A stretch of 64,000 nucleotides of DNA from Labrys okinawensis (GCF_002982075.1 NZ_PUEJ01000017.1:37032-101031), one strand, 5' to 3'; numbered from the stretch's first letter, positions 17,368 through 26,198 are shown. The notes: a model not told the origin generated them from the sequence alone. Program-made: numbers and translations.

Positions 17368-17472
17368 TCGATTGTCCCCTTCGTGCAAGCCGCCGACCAT
17401 AACACGGCGCGCCGGGCGGCCAATCCGCGATCCACATCTATCTTGTCGATTGACGCTCCATCTGGATTTCTA

Positions 17473-17497
17473 TATATGAATAAAATATTCGCATATA
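17473..17497. promoter_or_regulatory. Inverted repeat between iclR and MaoC genes, likely IclR operator
   Basis: TATATG (17473-17478) and CATATA (17492-17497) flank an inner repeat GAATA-AAA-TATTC (17478-17490). The pattern resembles the repeat at 16436-16456. It lies between the divergent iclR and MaoC starts. Confidence 0.5.
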
Positions 17498-17596
17498 AAA
17501 ATCTGCGAAACCACTTGAGGAAACGTACCGGTTCAGACCGCGCCAGTGGGCGGCCGACCGGGCCGATCGAAGCGGCAGGCCACGGGAGGCGCTGGC

Positions 17597-18070
17597 ATGG
17601 TTGTCATCGAGCAGCATTTCGAGAATTACGAGATCGGCACCTGTCGGCTCACCTTCGGCCGGACCATTACCGAGGCCGACTTCGTCATCCATGCCGGCCA
17701 GACCGGTGACAATTTCCCCCACCACATGGATGCGCATTGGTGCGCGACGCAGGACTTCAAGCAGAGGATCGCCCACGGCACGCTGATCTTCAGCGTCGGC
17801 ATCGGCATGACCGCCTCGACGATCAATCCGCATGCGATGTCGTACGGATACGACCGGCTGCGCTTCATCCGGCCTGTCTTCATCGGCGACACGATCCGGG
17901 TCCGCGCCACCATCACGGAGAAGCGTGACCACAAGCGGGCCGACATGGGCGTCGTGGTCGAGGCGATCGAGATGTTCAACCAGAAGGACGAGACCGTGCT
18001 CGTCTGCGAGCATCTTTATCTCGTCGCCCGCAAGCATCCCCTCGCACCGCCGACCCGGCACGAACCATGA
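17597..18070 (+). CDS. MaoC-family (R)-specific acyl-CoA hydratase/dehydratase
   Basis: This hot-dog fold protein of 157 residues carries the hydratase-2 type motif: GDNFPHHMDAHWC followed by RIAHGTLIFS, holding the expected catalytic His and the GxxAHG loop. It would hydrate or dehydrate an acyl-CoA in the cytoplasm, a natural partner of the CoA-transferase at 15169-16359. The ATG at 17597 follows GGGAGG, whereas an upstream start at 17546 has no support. Its stop overlaps a possible ATG of the MFS gene (ATGA at 18067), so the two are co-translated or nearly so. Confidence 0.88.
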   Translation: MVVIEQHFENYEIGTCRLTFGRTITEADFVIHAGQTGDNFPHHMDAHWCATQDFKQRIAHGTLIFSVGIGMTASTINPHAMSYGYDRLRFIRPVFIGDTIRVRATITEKRDHKRADMGVVVEAIEMFNQKDETVLVCEHLYLVARKHPLAPPTRHEP

Positions 18071-18084
18071 CCAGGGAGGAAGCA

Positions 18085-19407
18085 ATGACGATGGAAGCGA
18101 CCGGCGATGATCCCGTGCTCACCCGTGCCATCAAGAAATCGGCTTGGCGGCTGATCCCCTTCCTGGTCCTGATGCTGCTCCTGGCTTTCCTGGACAGGGT
18201 CAATATCGGCTTCGTGAAGCTCGCCTTCCAGCGCGACACCGGCCTCAGCGAAGCGGCCTATGCCTTCGGAGCCGGCGTCTTCTTCATCGGCTACGCGTTG
18301 TTCGAGGTTCCGAGCAATCTCGTCCTCAGGCGGTTCGGCGCCCGGGTCTGGCTCGCCCGGATCATGGTGACCTGGGGACTGATTTCTGCGGCTGTGATGT
18401 ATAGCTACAATGAGTGGGTGTTCTACATCCTGCGCTTCCTGCTCGGTGTCGCCGAGGCCGGGTTGTATCCGGGAATCCTCTATTTTTTGACCTGTTGGTT
18501 CCCCGCGAAACAGCGGGCGCGGGCGACCGGCCTTTTCTATCTGGGTGTCCCGCTCTCGCTCGTCGTCGGCAGTCCGCTCAGCGGATGGCTTCTCCAGTTC
18601 GACGGCGTGCTCGGTCTCAAGGACTGGCAGTTCGTGCTCGTCGTCGAGGGGCTTGCCGCAGCGGTCGTCGGCGTAATCGCCTACTTCTACCTCTGCGACC
18701 GTCCGGCCGACGCCTCCTGGCTCTCGCCCGACGAGCGCCGCGCGCTCGCCGCCGAGATCGAGCGCGAGGAGCAACTGAAGGCGAGGGAGGTGCAGCACTC
18801 CGCCCTTGGTGTCCTGAAGGATCCGCGCGTGATCGCTTTCATCCTGATCTATTTCTGCTTTCAGGTCGGCACCTCGCCCTTCTCCTTCTTCTTCCCATCC
18901 AAGCTTGCCTCGGCGATGGGTGGCAAGGTGGACCTCACGGTCGGCCTTCTGCTCGCATTGCCCTGGCTCTGCTCTGCGATCATGACGCGCCTGGCGACCG
19001 TCTATGCCGATCGGCACAACAACCATCGACTCGTGGCGTTCTGGCTGGTGGTCTTTGGCGTTCTCGCCTCGGCGGCGGTGTCGTTCACCAACAATCCTTG
19101 GCTCCTGATAATCGCCTTCTGCATCGCGGTCCCGGGCCTGACTGCATCACAACCTGTCTTCTGGAGTCTGCCGACCAATTATCTGAGCGGTGTCGGCGCC
19201 GCGAGCGGGATTGCCTTCATCGTCTCGCTCGGCAATCTGGGCGCCTTCTTCTCGCCCCAGATCAAGACCTGGGCGGACCAGATCGTCGGCAATTCGAGTA
19301 TCGGGTATCTTGTGCTGTCGATCATCGCAGCCGGGGCTGCCGCGATCCTGATCGGGCTCAAGGAGAGCAAGGCAAGCCGCGCGCTCGCTCAAACCCGTGC
19401 GGCTTGA
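18085..19407 (+). CDS. MFS transporter, anion:cation symporter (ACS) family
   Basis: This carrier of about 440 residues has 12 predicted membrane helices and resembles the ACS/phthalate permease group that imports organic anions such as tartrate, hydroxyphenylacetate or sugar acids. The signature after helix 2-3 (VLRRFGARVWLARIMVTWG) and the segment RFLLGVAEAGLYPG are typical. I prefer the ATG at 18085 behind AGGGAGGAAG; an ATG at 18067 overlaps the MaoC stop. In context it should bring in the acid that the CoA-transferase and hydratase process. Confidence 0.92.
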   Translation: MTMEATGDDPVLTRAIKKSAWRLIPFLVLMLLLAFLDRVNIGFVKLAFQRDTGLSEAAYAFGAGVFFIGYALFEVPSNLVLRRFGARVWLARIMVTWGLISAAVMYSYNEWVFYILRFLLGVAEAGLYPGILYFLTCWFPAKQRARATGLFYLGVPLSLVVGSPLSGWLLQFDGVLGLKDWQFVLVVEGLAAAVVGVIAYFYLCDRPADASWLSPDERRALAAEIEREEQLKAREVQHSALGVLKDPRVIAFILIYFCFQVGTSPFSFFFPSKLASAMGGKVDLTVGLLLALPWLCSAIMTRLATVYADRHNNHRLVAFWLVVFGVLASAAVSFTNNPWLLIIAFCIAVPGLTASQPVFWSLPTNYLSGVGAASGIAFIVSLGNLGAFFSPQIKTWADQIVGNSSIGYLVLSIIAAGAAAILIGLKESKASRALAQTRAA

Positions 19408-19493
19408 GTTGCAGGAAGCAAAGCGGCAAGCGCCCGGGTGAGACTATGGGAGCGGCACGATGCCGAGCACACGAATGTCACAGGGCGCTTGAT

Positions 19494-20156
19494 ATGGGTA
19501 CGAGGCTTCGCCCGAAAATCACTGGCGTGCGGCAATTCCTCGATCTCGAGCAACAGCGCGAGTGGATCGAGGGCAGGATCGATTTGCAGGACGCTGCCGA
19601 TCGCTCCGAGTCGCTGGAGCATCGCTTCAAATATGCCGCTCGATTTGCAAGACTGCTGTCTCGCCCGCAGGCAGGGCAGGTGCTGGAGATTCTCGGCCTA
19701 TACGGCCCAGGCTGCATTCCGATCCGGCGCAAGACCGAGCGATACTACTGGTCGGTTTCCTGCCTGCCGTCGACCTCGGACAAACCGCTTATCCGCGTCA
19801 ATGCAAGCTGGATGGAGCTTTTCACGCTCTATGCCCAGGGCGAGGATGTCCGCGCCAGATTCATCGTGCATCTTTCGGATTTCACGACGGATCGTTCAGC
19901 CACGCCGAGCCGAGTGGACGAACCCTTTCTCGAGCAGAGCGTCGCCATGCCGGAGGACGTCGGCTACTTCTTCCCGCGTGGTGCCGACATTTTCGGCATC
20001 AATGTGCGCGGCTCCGTCTCGATACGCAAATTCCTCGCGAGCGGCCGCGTGTTGCGCGCCATTCGGACCTTCAATCTGACGCATATGAACCGGGGTCGGA
20101 ATGCCTATCAGGCGAGCCATAGCTACAGCGTGGCGGATTACATGCTGGCGGATTGA
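19494..20156 (+). CDS. Hypothetical protein, family not recognised
   Basis: This protein of about 220 residues has no signal peptide or membrane segment. It is rich in Arg, Ser and aromatic residues, with an early charged helix (FLDLEQQREWIEGRIDLQ), a Cys-containing middle (GLYGPGCIPIRRKTERYYW) and an Asn-rich tail (THMNRGRNAYQASHSYSV). The frame is open for a long way upstream, across the MFS gene, so the start is uncertain: ATG 19494 has AGGGCG upstream, and ATG 19446 is an alternative. It lies 86 bp after the MFS gene on the same strand and ends before a strong hairpin. I do not know its function. Confidence 0.6.
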   Translation: MGTRLRPKITGVRQFLDLEQQREWIEGRIDLQDAADRSESLEHRFKYAARFARLLSRPQAGQVLEILGLYGPGCIPIRRKTERYYWSVSCLPSTSDKPLIRVNASWMELFTLYAQGEDVRARFIVHLSDFTTDRSATPSRVDEPFLEQSVAMPEDVGYFFPRGADIFGINVRGSVSIRKFLASGRVLRAIRTFNLTHMNRGRNAYQASHSYSVADYMLAD

Positions 20157-20219
20157 GAGGCTTGGAACATGCGCCGTCCCGGCGAATGCGGCGGCGCCGT
20201 TCCGTGCCACCTCGAGAAT

Positions 20220-20239
20220 CGGCCCCTGCGGAGGGGCCG
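20220..20239. terminator. Hairpin between convergent genes
   Basis: CGGCCCCT (20220-20227) and AGGGGCCG (20232-20239) form a perfect GC-rich 8-bp stem with a 4-base loop, midway between the convergent stops at 20156 and 20276. There is no T-run, but position and symmetry suit a bidirectional transcription barrier. Confidence 0.5.
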
Positions 20240-20275
20240 CATGCTGCTCACGAAGCCTGGCGAAAGCACGTCCCC

Positions 20276-21229
20276 TTATGCGAGCTTGACCACCTTGGTC
20301 AGATGCCGCGGCGTCACCGTATCGACATTGCGGCGTTGGGCGACACGCTCGCCCAGGAGCTGAAGCGCGGGCAGGCAGACCAGGCCGCGCAGCTCGTCGG
20401 CGACATCGAGATCGAGAGAGATGTCGCCCGGTCCGCCCAGGCCCACCACGAGGGCGCCCTTCTCGCGCAGTTCCGCTACGAGCTGGGCCTCTTCCTGCAA
20501 GGTGTTCGGATCGTAGAGCATGACGACGAGTGTGCGCTCGTCGAGCAGGCTGACGGGACCATGCCTGTATTCGAGCGGATGGAAAGCCTGGGTATAGCTC
20601 TGGCTCATCTCCTGAAGCTTCAGCGAAGCCTCCAGGCAGATCCCATAATGAGCGCCGCCGCCGAGATAGACGAAATGGCTGCGGCCGGCGAGCCGCCCGG
20701 CCAATCGCTCGTCCAGGGTTTTCGCCAGTTTTTCAGCTTGTTGGACCACCGCAGGGGGGACCGCCACGCCTGCCATCCTCAGGCCGAGCAGCAGCATCAG
20801 CGAGGCGGAACTCGTCATGACGATGCCCTCTTCGCCGTGGGTCGGCGTGAAGGCGAGATGATCGGCTTCGCGGGCGAGGGCACCCTCGCTTTCGCAGGTC
20901 AATGCCGTCACCATCAGGCCGGCCGCACGGCTGGCGGCAGTGGCCGCCACGGTTTCGGTGGTTTCGCCGCTGCGCGAGAGCGCGATGACATGCGCGCCGG
21001 CAGGATCGGGCAGATAGGTTTGCGGGCGCCTCAGCCATTCCCCGCCCGGCACGGCGATCGCCCTGCGGCCATGGGCATTGAAGACGGCGGCAAGCGAGAC
21101 GGCGAGGTTATACGAGGTGCCGCAACCGATGATGACGATGATCGGTGCGTCGATGGCCGGGAGCGCTGCCCCAAGGCCCCGCTCCCAGAACGGGAATTGT
21201 TCGAAAATGACGCGCTCGGTGACGTTCAT
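20276..21229 (-). CDS. SIS-domain sugar isomerase/deaminase-like protein
   Basis: This protein of about 317 residues has two SIS domains, related to the isomerase half of GlmS and to AgaS/FrlB-type deglycases. The first domain shows IIVIIGCGTSYNLAVSLAAV and SRSGETTETVAA; the second includes HPLEYRHGPVSLLDE, which matches the conserved sugar-phosphate region of GlmS. It lacks the glutaminase domain, so it probably isomerises or deaminates an amino-sugar phosphate or splits a fructosamine phosphate. Start is ATG 21229 or GTG 21241. It is the last gene of the deoR-kinase-ABC operon, acting after the kinase. Confidence 0.85.
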   Translation of the reverse strand: MNVTERVIFEQFPFWERGLGAALPAIDAPIIVIIGCGTSYNLAVSLAAVFNAHGRRAIAVPGGEWLRRPQTYLPDPAGAHVIALSRSGETTETVAATAASRAAGLMVTALTCESEGALAREADHLAFTPTHGEEGIVMTSSASLMLLLGLRMAGVAVPPAVVQQAEKLAKTLDERLAGRLAGRSHFVYLGGGAHYGICLEASLKLQEMSQSYTQAFHPLEYRHGPVSLLDERTLVVMLYDPNTLQEEAQLVAELREKGALVVGLGGPGDISLDLDVADELRGLVCLPALQLLGERVAQRRNVDTVTPRHLTKVVKLA

Positions 21230-21266
21230 GACTGTACTCACTGGGTTGGATGGGTTCGATGGTCGG

Positions 21267-22124
21267 TCACTTGACCGCGCCGGCGACGAGGCCGCTGACC
21301 AGGTATCGGTTGAGGAAGATGACGATCAGCGTCGGCACGATGATCGCGATCGAGCCGGCCGCGTTGATCAGGCCGTAGTCGACGAAGTTCTTCGTCGCGA
21401 ATTCGGGGACGAGGATGGTCAGGGGCTTGGTCGCCATGGTGGGTGAGAAGATCAGGGGCACCATGAACTGACCCCACGCCCCCAGAAAGGTGATGATGGC
21501 GGCGGCAACCAAGCCGGGAGCCGCCATCGGCAGCACGATCCTGACCAGGATGTAGAGCCGGCTCGCCCCGTCGATCTGGGCGGCCTCCTCGATGGAAAGG
21601 GGCAGGGACTGATAGACGCTGCGCATCAGCCATAGCGACAGCGGCAGGAAGGCCGAGACATAGATCAGCGTGACGCCGAGATAAGTATCGACCAGGCGCA
21701 GTGTCGTCATGATCCGATAAAGCGGTATCAGGACCGTGTATCCCGGTATGGCGAAGGTGGCGACCACGAGGATGAAGATCACCGAGCGCCCCGGGAAGTT
21801 CAGGCGCACGAAGGCATAGCCGCCCGCCGCCGCCAGGGCGACGCACAGGATCGTCGCGCCCAGGGCGGTGACGATGCTGTTGATCAGCGCGGCGCGGAAT
21901 TGCTGCCAGACCATGGTGTCATTGGCCATGGTGGTGCCAAACCCGAACAGCTTGGCATAGTGATCCAGGGTGAGCGTCTGCGGAAAGAAGCGCACCGTGC
22001 TGGCGGTGAGGTCGGGCGTGGGCGTCAGGCTGGCGGCGAAAGCCCAGTAGACGGGCACCAGCGACCACAGCACCAGCACGGCGCAGGCCAGCATGAGGCC
22101 GAAACGGGACAGGAGGGCGCGCAT
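21267..22124 (-). CDS. CUT1 sugar ABC transporter permease, MalG type
   Basis: This 285-residue inner-membrane permease has about six hydrophobic helices and an EAA-loop (SIEEAAQIDGASRLYI, then VLPMAAPG). It starts 3 bp after the stop of the partner permease. It belongs to the operon of kinase, binding protein and SIS protein, so the imported sugar is probably an amino sugar or glycated compound. No ATPase gene lies in this operon. Confidence 0.93.
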   Translation of the reverse strand: MRALLSRFGLMLACAVLVLWSLVPVYWAFAASLTPTPDLTASTVRFFPQTLTLDHYAKLFGFGTTMANDTMVWQQFRAALINSIVTALGATILCVALAAAGGYAFVRLNFPGRSVIFILVVATFAIPGYTVLIPLYRIMTTLRLVDTYLGVTLIYVSAFLPLSLWLMRSVYQSLPLSIEEAAQIDGASRLYILVRIVLPMAAPGLVAAAIITFLGAWGQFMVPLIFSPTMATKPLTILVPEFATKNFVDYGLINAAGSIAIIVPTLIVIFLNRYLVSGLVAGAVK

Positions 22125-22127
22125 GGG

Positions 22128-23045
22128 TCAATCGAGCCTGGTTTCGCGATAGACGCGTGAGACGAAGACGAGCGAAACGGCCAGCGAAATGAACATGACC
22201 AGCACCGACAGCGCCATGCCCCGGGAAAAGCGCAGGTTCTGGAAAGCCTCCAGATAGACCTGGACCAGGATGGAGCGGGTGTCGAGGCTCGAGCCGGCGA
22301 GGATCCACACCTCGTCGAAAAGGTTGAAGGCCGTGACCGTCGATTGCGCCAGGGCGATAGCCAGGCCGCTGCGGATGAGAGGCAGCGTCATCATGCGGAA
22401 GAGCTGGAAACGATTGGCGCCGTCGATCCGCGCAGCCTCGTAGATATCCTTTGGGATCGATTGCAGGGCCGCCAGCATGATCACCACGGTCAGCGGCATG
22501 GTGCGCCAGACATGCACGACGGTGACGAGGATCAGGGCGGAGCTGCGATCATTGAACCAGACATGCCTGTCGAAATCAAAGCCAATGGCCGTGAGGAGGC
22601 CGTTGAGCAGGCCATGGCTGGGATTGTAGATCCATTGCCAGACGATGGCGTTGACCACGCCGGGCAGGGCCCAGGGCAGGATCACGATCGCCAGAAGCCA
22701 GCGTCGGCCGATCGTCAGCCTGTTGAGCAGTACGGCCGCGGCCACGCCGCCGACGGTCTCCAGGGCGACCGCGAGAACGACGTAGAAAAGCGTATTGGCC
22801 CAGGCCGTCAAAGCATTCTTGTCGAAGAACAGGGCCGTGTAGTTGGAGAGGCCGACGAAGGGCGTGCCCGCCTGCATCGGATCGACCCGATGCAGGCTTT
22901 GCCACATGGTGGCGATGACCGGCCAGATCACCAACCCGATCATGGTCAGCACGATGGGAGCGGCGAGCACCAGTCCGAGCCAGGCGTCGCTTCTGGCGCC
23001 GCTGTTCCGCTCCGTGCCGGTCCGGGTCAGAGCCGTCACGCTCAT
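22128..23045 (-). CDS. CUT1 sugar ABC transporter permease, MalF type
   Basis: This 305-residue inner-membrane permease has about six helices and the EAA-loop DIYEAARIDGANRFQLFR. Its ATG at 23045 overlaps the binding-protein stop (ATGA), implying translational coupling. It pairs with the downstream MalG-type permease. Confidence 0.93.
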   Translation of the reverse strand: MSVTALTRTGTERNSGARSDAWLGLVLAAPIVLTMIGLVIWPVIATMWQSLHRVDPMQAGTPFVGLSNYTALFFDKNALTAWANTLFYVVLAVALETVGGVAAAVLLNRLTIGRRWLLAIVILPWALPGVVNAIVWQWIYNPSHGLLNGLLTAIGFDFDRHVWFNDRSSALILVTVVHVWRTMPLTVVIMLAALQSIPKDIYEAARIDGANRFQLFRMMTLPLIRSGLAIALAQSTVTAFNLFDEVWILAGSSLDTRSILVQVYLEAFQNLRFSRGMALSVLVMFISLAVSLVFVSRVYRETRLD

Positions 23046-24301
23046 TGCTGCATGGCCCGCTGGGTTTCATCCGCGATCTGTTTGAGCGCATCGTCGACGC
23101 TCAACTGGCCCTTGGCAGCCTGGTTTATGGCCGTATACACGGCGGAGCTGAACTGCGGATACCAGATCGGCGTCCCCTGCGGAAACAGGCCGCCGGCCGT
23201 GGAGGCCTGCTCGATCAGGACTTTGCCGCTCTCGAGCTTGCCGGCCTTGTCCAAGTCCTGGAGTGCTGACGTGCGTGTCGCCAGCGTGCCGGCTTCGGTA
23301 TAGTTTTTAAGCTGTTGTTCCTTGGCGCTCATCCATTTGATGAAGGCCAGCGCCGCTTCTTTCTTCTGGGAGGGGACGGGAATGCCCATGGCCTCGGGCA
23401 GGCCAAGGCTGCGCGTCACCCCGCTTGCGGTCGGGAAGAGGGCGGCCACGGCCTTGCCGGCGACCTTGGATTTGCTGGCGTCGTTGAAGAGGGCGAGCCG
23501 GCCGACCTCGCCGCAGATCTCGATGCTGACCTGACCGTTCATGAAAAGCTGATGGACGTCCATGTCGATCAGTCCGGGCGCGGCCGGGTCGATCAGGCCC
23601 TGCTTGAGGGCATCGATCTCGAAGGCCAGGGCCTTGTGGCCCGCCGATGACGGGTCGGTGAACAAGGGTTTGAAGTCCTTGTCGAAAAGCTCGCCGCCAA
23701 AGGCCTTGGTGAGAAGATACCAGGCGGTCGAGGTGCCTTCCGCGGGCGAAAGGGGAATGCCGATCGGGTATTTGGAAATACCCTTTTCCTTGAGGGTCCG
23801 GGCGGCAGCCAGCAATTCGTCGAGCGTCTTGGGCATGGCCGCGATACCGGCCTTTTCGAAATGCTCCTTGTTGACGATGAGGACCCGGAAATCATTGTTG
23901 TAGGGCAGGGCGATCAGCTTGCCGTCGTAACGGAAGATCGAACTGGTCGCGATGTCCTTGACGGTTGCTTCGTCCAGGAGGCCATCGAGCGGGGTATACC
24001 AGCCCGCTGCGCCGAACTGGCCGGTCCACGACCAGTCCACCTCCGTGACATCGGCCGGCGCGCTGCCTGCGAGCAGGGACGTGACGAGCTTGGCACGGAT
24101 GTCGTTCCAGGACAGCGACTGGAGGTCGACGTGAATGCCGGTTTCCTTCTCGAAATCCTCGGCCAATCCCGGGCGCTGACCGGAAGGCAGCAACACCGAG
24201 ATGCTCTGCCCCGCCAGGGGTTTGGCCGCGTCAGCCCAGACGGGTTGGGCCAGCATCAGGGCAGAAAGTGCGACGAACGCACGCAATCCGTGCCGTAACA
24301 T
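23042..24301 (-). CDS. ABC transporter sugar-binding protein (deoR operon)
   Basis: This 419-residue periplasmic binding protein has a clear Sec signal peptide (ALMLAQPVWAD) and then the family 1 core (EDFEKETGIHVDLQSLSW). The ATG at 24301 begins the signal peptide and has GAGGGATC upstream; the longer frame to 24544 overlaps the kinase gene and is rejected. Unlike in the two cassettes at 2199-13192, the permease follows at once with an ATGA overlap. The ligand is inferred to be a sugar that the BadF-type kinase phosphorylates. Confidence 0.93.
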   Translation of the reverse strand: MLRHGLRAFVALSALMLAQPVWADAAKPLAGQSISVLLPSGQRPGLAEDFEKETGIHVDLQSLSWNDIRAKLVTSLLAGSAPADVTEVDWSWTGQFGAAGWYTPLDGLLDEATVKDIATSSIFRYDGKLIALPYNNDFRVLIVNKEHFEKAGIAAMPKTLDELLAAARTLKEKGISKYPIGIPLSPAEGTSTAWYLLTKAFGGELFDKDFKPLFTDPSSAGHKALAFEIDALKQGLIDPAAPGLIDMDVHQLFMNGQVSIEICGEVGRLALFNDASKSKVAGKAVAALFPTASGVTRSLGLPEAMGIPVPSQKKEAALAFIKWMSAKEQQLKNYTEAGTLATRTSALQDLDKAGKLESGKVLIEQASTAGGLFPQGTPIWYPQFSSAVYTAINQAAKGQLSVDDALKQIADETQRAMQQ

Positions 24302-24324
24302 GTCAATGATCCCTCTTTGTATGG

Positions 24325-25296
24325 TCAGGTGCGGCCATTCCTCGCGTGGCTTGCATGTTCTGTGATCGAGGCGCCCAGGCGTTCGATCCATGCTTGATCC
24401 ACGGGCCAATCGAGGTCTTGCGCGGCGCGCAGCAGCGCGCCGCCAATCGGGGGAAGTCGCGGCGGCGTGGGAGGGGCCCCCAGGCGCGCCGTAAGCCTCG
24501 TCAGCACGCCTCTGCTGGCGAACACGCCGCCGGCATAGCTCCATGATCGGTATGGCCTTGCATCCATGCGACGCCAGGCCGCCTCCACATGGCGGGCGAG
24601 ATGGTCGGCCGCTTCGTCGAGGATGGCCGCGGCCGCCTGGTCGCCAGCCTTGGCCAGGCGGTCGATGAGAACCGACAAGGCGGCGATCTCAGAGCGGGGA
24701 TGGGACAGTTCGACATGCCATTGCAGCAAGGCGCGCGGGGGATCGGCCCGATCGAGCCCCAGGAAAGCGAAGACGGCCTCGGCCAGCGCTGGCGCCGTAA
24801 GGCGTCCGTCGAGGGCTTGGCTGACGCGGGCGATCGTCTCTCGTCCGATCCAGAAGGCGCTGCCCTCGTCGCCGAAGGCGTCGCCCCAGCCCCCGACACG
24901 CAGGCTTTTGCCACGCTCGTCGATGGCCCAGGCCATCGACCCCGTTCCGGCCAGGATCAGGACGCCGGGCCCGCCGGCGAAGGCTGCAATATGCGCTGCC
25001 TCGACATCGTTGAGGATCGCATGGGATCGTCCGAACACCGACGCCGCCGCCTGGTGCTGGGATTGCGTCACAGCCGCAATCTCGCCATAGGCCGGAAGGG
25101 CCAGCACGGCATGGTCGCAGGCCCCGGCAGCCTCACCGGCCGTCCGGACCAGCGCCTCGAAACTGGCCAGCCAATCGGGATTGTCGACCGGGTTGATTCC
25201 GGCGCCTTCCAGCCAGCTGCCGATCGCACCGTCCCGGCTCGCTGTCGCCAGGATTGTCTTGGTGCCACCGCCGTCGATTGCGAGGATTCCGGCCAT
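24325..25296 (-). CDS. BadF/BadG-type sugar kinase (N-acetylglucosamine kinase-like)
   Basis: This 323-residue ASKHA-fold kinase begins with the phosphate-binding motif LAIDGGGTKT and has the second motif VLILAGTGSMAWAI and GGWGDAFGDEGSAFWIG, typical of N-acetylglucosamine kinases. It would phosphorylate an imported (amino) sugar in the cytoplasm with ATP. Its ATG overlaps the deoR stop by one base (TGATG), so translation is coupled. Together with the SIS protein it predicts kinase-then-isomerase/deaminase processing. The exact sugar is not determined. Confidence 0.88.
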   Translation of the reverse strand: MAGILAIDGGGTKTILATASRDGAIGSWLEGAGINPVDNPDWLASFEALVRTAGEAAGACDHAVLALPAYGEIAAVTQSQHQAAASVFGRSHAILNDVEAAHIAAFAGGPGVLILAGTGSMAWAIDERGKSLRVGGWGDAFGDEGSAFWIGRETIARVSQALDGRLTAPALAEAVFAFLGLDRADPPRALLQWHVELSHPRSEIAALSVLIDRLAKAGDQAAAAILDEAADHLARHVEAAWRRMDARPYRSWSYAGGVFASRGVLTRLTARLGAPPTPPRLPPIGGALLRAAQDLDWPVDQAWIERLGASITEHASHARNGRT

Positions 25297-26093
25297 CAGG
25301 AAGCACCCGCGGGTACGTTCACCAGGGTGAGCGGCATGCCGATGTCGTGCAGCTGCCTTTGCCAGTCCGAAGACAGGTTGGCATCGGTCATGATGCTGAT
25401 CGAGGGGGCGAGCGCGGCCACGGCATAAGTGGACATCACCCCGAACTTGCTCGAATCGGTGACGATGAAGCGCTTCTCGGCCCGCTTGAGCATGCGCGCG
25501 TTCAGGCTCGCCTCGGCGCTGTCGACACTGTAGATCGTGGCATCCGGGCCGATGGCACTGACGCCGAGGAAGAGCTGGTCGAACCACAGCCGCTCCAGCA
25601 TCGCCTCGGCCTCCGGTCCGACCAGGGAGGCATTCTCGTTGCGCAGCTGGCCGCCAATGACGACCACGCGCAGCTTGGGCACGTCCAGAAGTTCCTGGGC
25701 CACCAGGAGGCCGTTGGTGAACACGGTCATCGGCATCGGATTGATGCGCAGGAGCCTTGCGAGCTGGCGTACCGTGGTGCCGGCATCCAGGAAGATGGTC
25801 GCGTGCGGGGTGAGCTTTTCATAGGCGGCCGCGGCAAGCGCCCGCTTGGCCGCGAGGTTGCGGCCCTCGCGCGCGCTGAAGGCAACCTCGACGCTCGACC
25901 CCTCTGCGATGCGGGCTCCGCCATGAGCCCGGTCGATGATGCCCTGCTCCTCGAGGATCTGCAGGTCGCGGCGGATGGTGGCGAGCGAGGCGCCTGCCGC
26001 GTCGGCCAGGGCCTGAATCGTGGAGGGGCCGTGCGTGTAGAGATGGCCGCGGATCGCATCCAGGCGCTCCAGTTTGCTCGACCCCTGAGACAT
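25296..26093 (-). CDS. DeoR/GlpR-family transcriptional regulator
   Basis: This 265-residue regulator has an N-terminal DeoR helix-turn-helix (TIQALADAAGASLATIRRDL, then the family marker RAHGGA) and a C-terminal DeoR sensor domain that usually binds a phosphorylated sugar (IFLDAGTT motif region). It is the first gene of the operon running to 20276 and probably represses it until the sugar phosphate made by the kinase accumulates. Long inverted repeats upstream (26132-26198) are candidate operators. Confidence 0.92.
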   Translation of the reverse strand: MSQGSSKLERLDAIRGHLYTHGPSTIQALADAAGASLATIRRDLQILEEQGIIDRAHGGARIAEGSSVEVAFSAREGRNLAAKRALAAAAYEKLTPHATIFLDAGTTVRQLARLLRINPMPMTVFTNGLLVAQELLDVPKLRVVVIGGQLRNENASLVGPEAEAMLERLWFDQLFLGVSAIGPDATIYSVDSAEASLNARMLKRAEKRFIVTDSSKFGVMSTYAVAALAPSISIMTDANLSSDWQRQLHDIGMPLTLVNVPAGAS

Positions 26094-26131
26094 GCATTCC
26101 CCGCTGCATTTAGCGGGCTAGGACCCGCTCC

Positions 26132-26198
26132 GATAAAATCAATCAACGTCATCAAAACGTCAGAGTCAATCATCTTTCTGATTTTTTATGATTTTATC
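26132..26198. promoter_or_regulatory. Paired inverted repeats upstream of deoR-type gene
   Basis: GATAAAATCA (26132-26141) and TGATTTTATC (26189-26198) are perfect 10-bp inverted copies 47 bp apart in an otherwise AT-rich stretch. A second pair, AATCAT (26168-26173) and ATGATT (26188-26193), lies inside. Two distant half-sites suit DNA looping by a multimeric DeoR-type repressor. A small hairpin CCCGCT-N6-AGCGGG lies in the leader (26100-26117). Confidence 0.5.

Noticed and set aside
18414..19445. Plus-strand frame upstream of the hypothetical protein, overlapping the MFS gene
   Set aside because: The MFS reading has 12 helices and a good start. The overlapped frame is Arg/Pro-rich GC shadow, so only the 3' part (19494 on) is kept.
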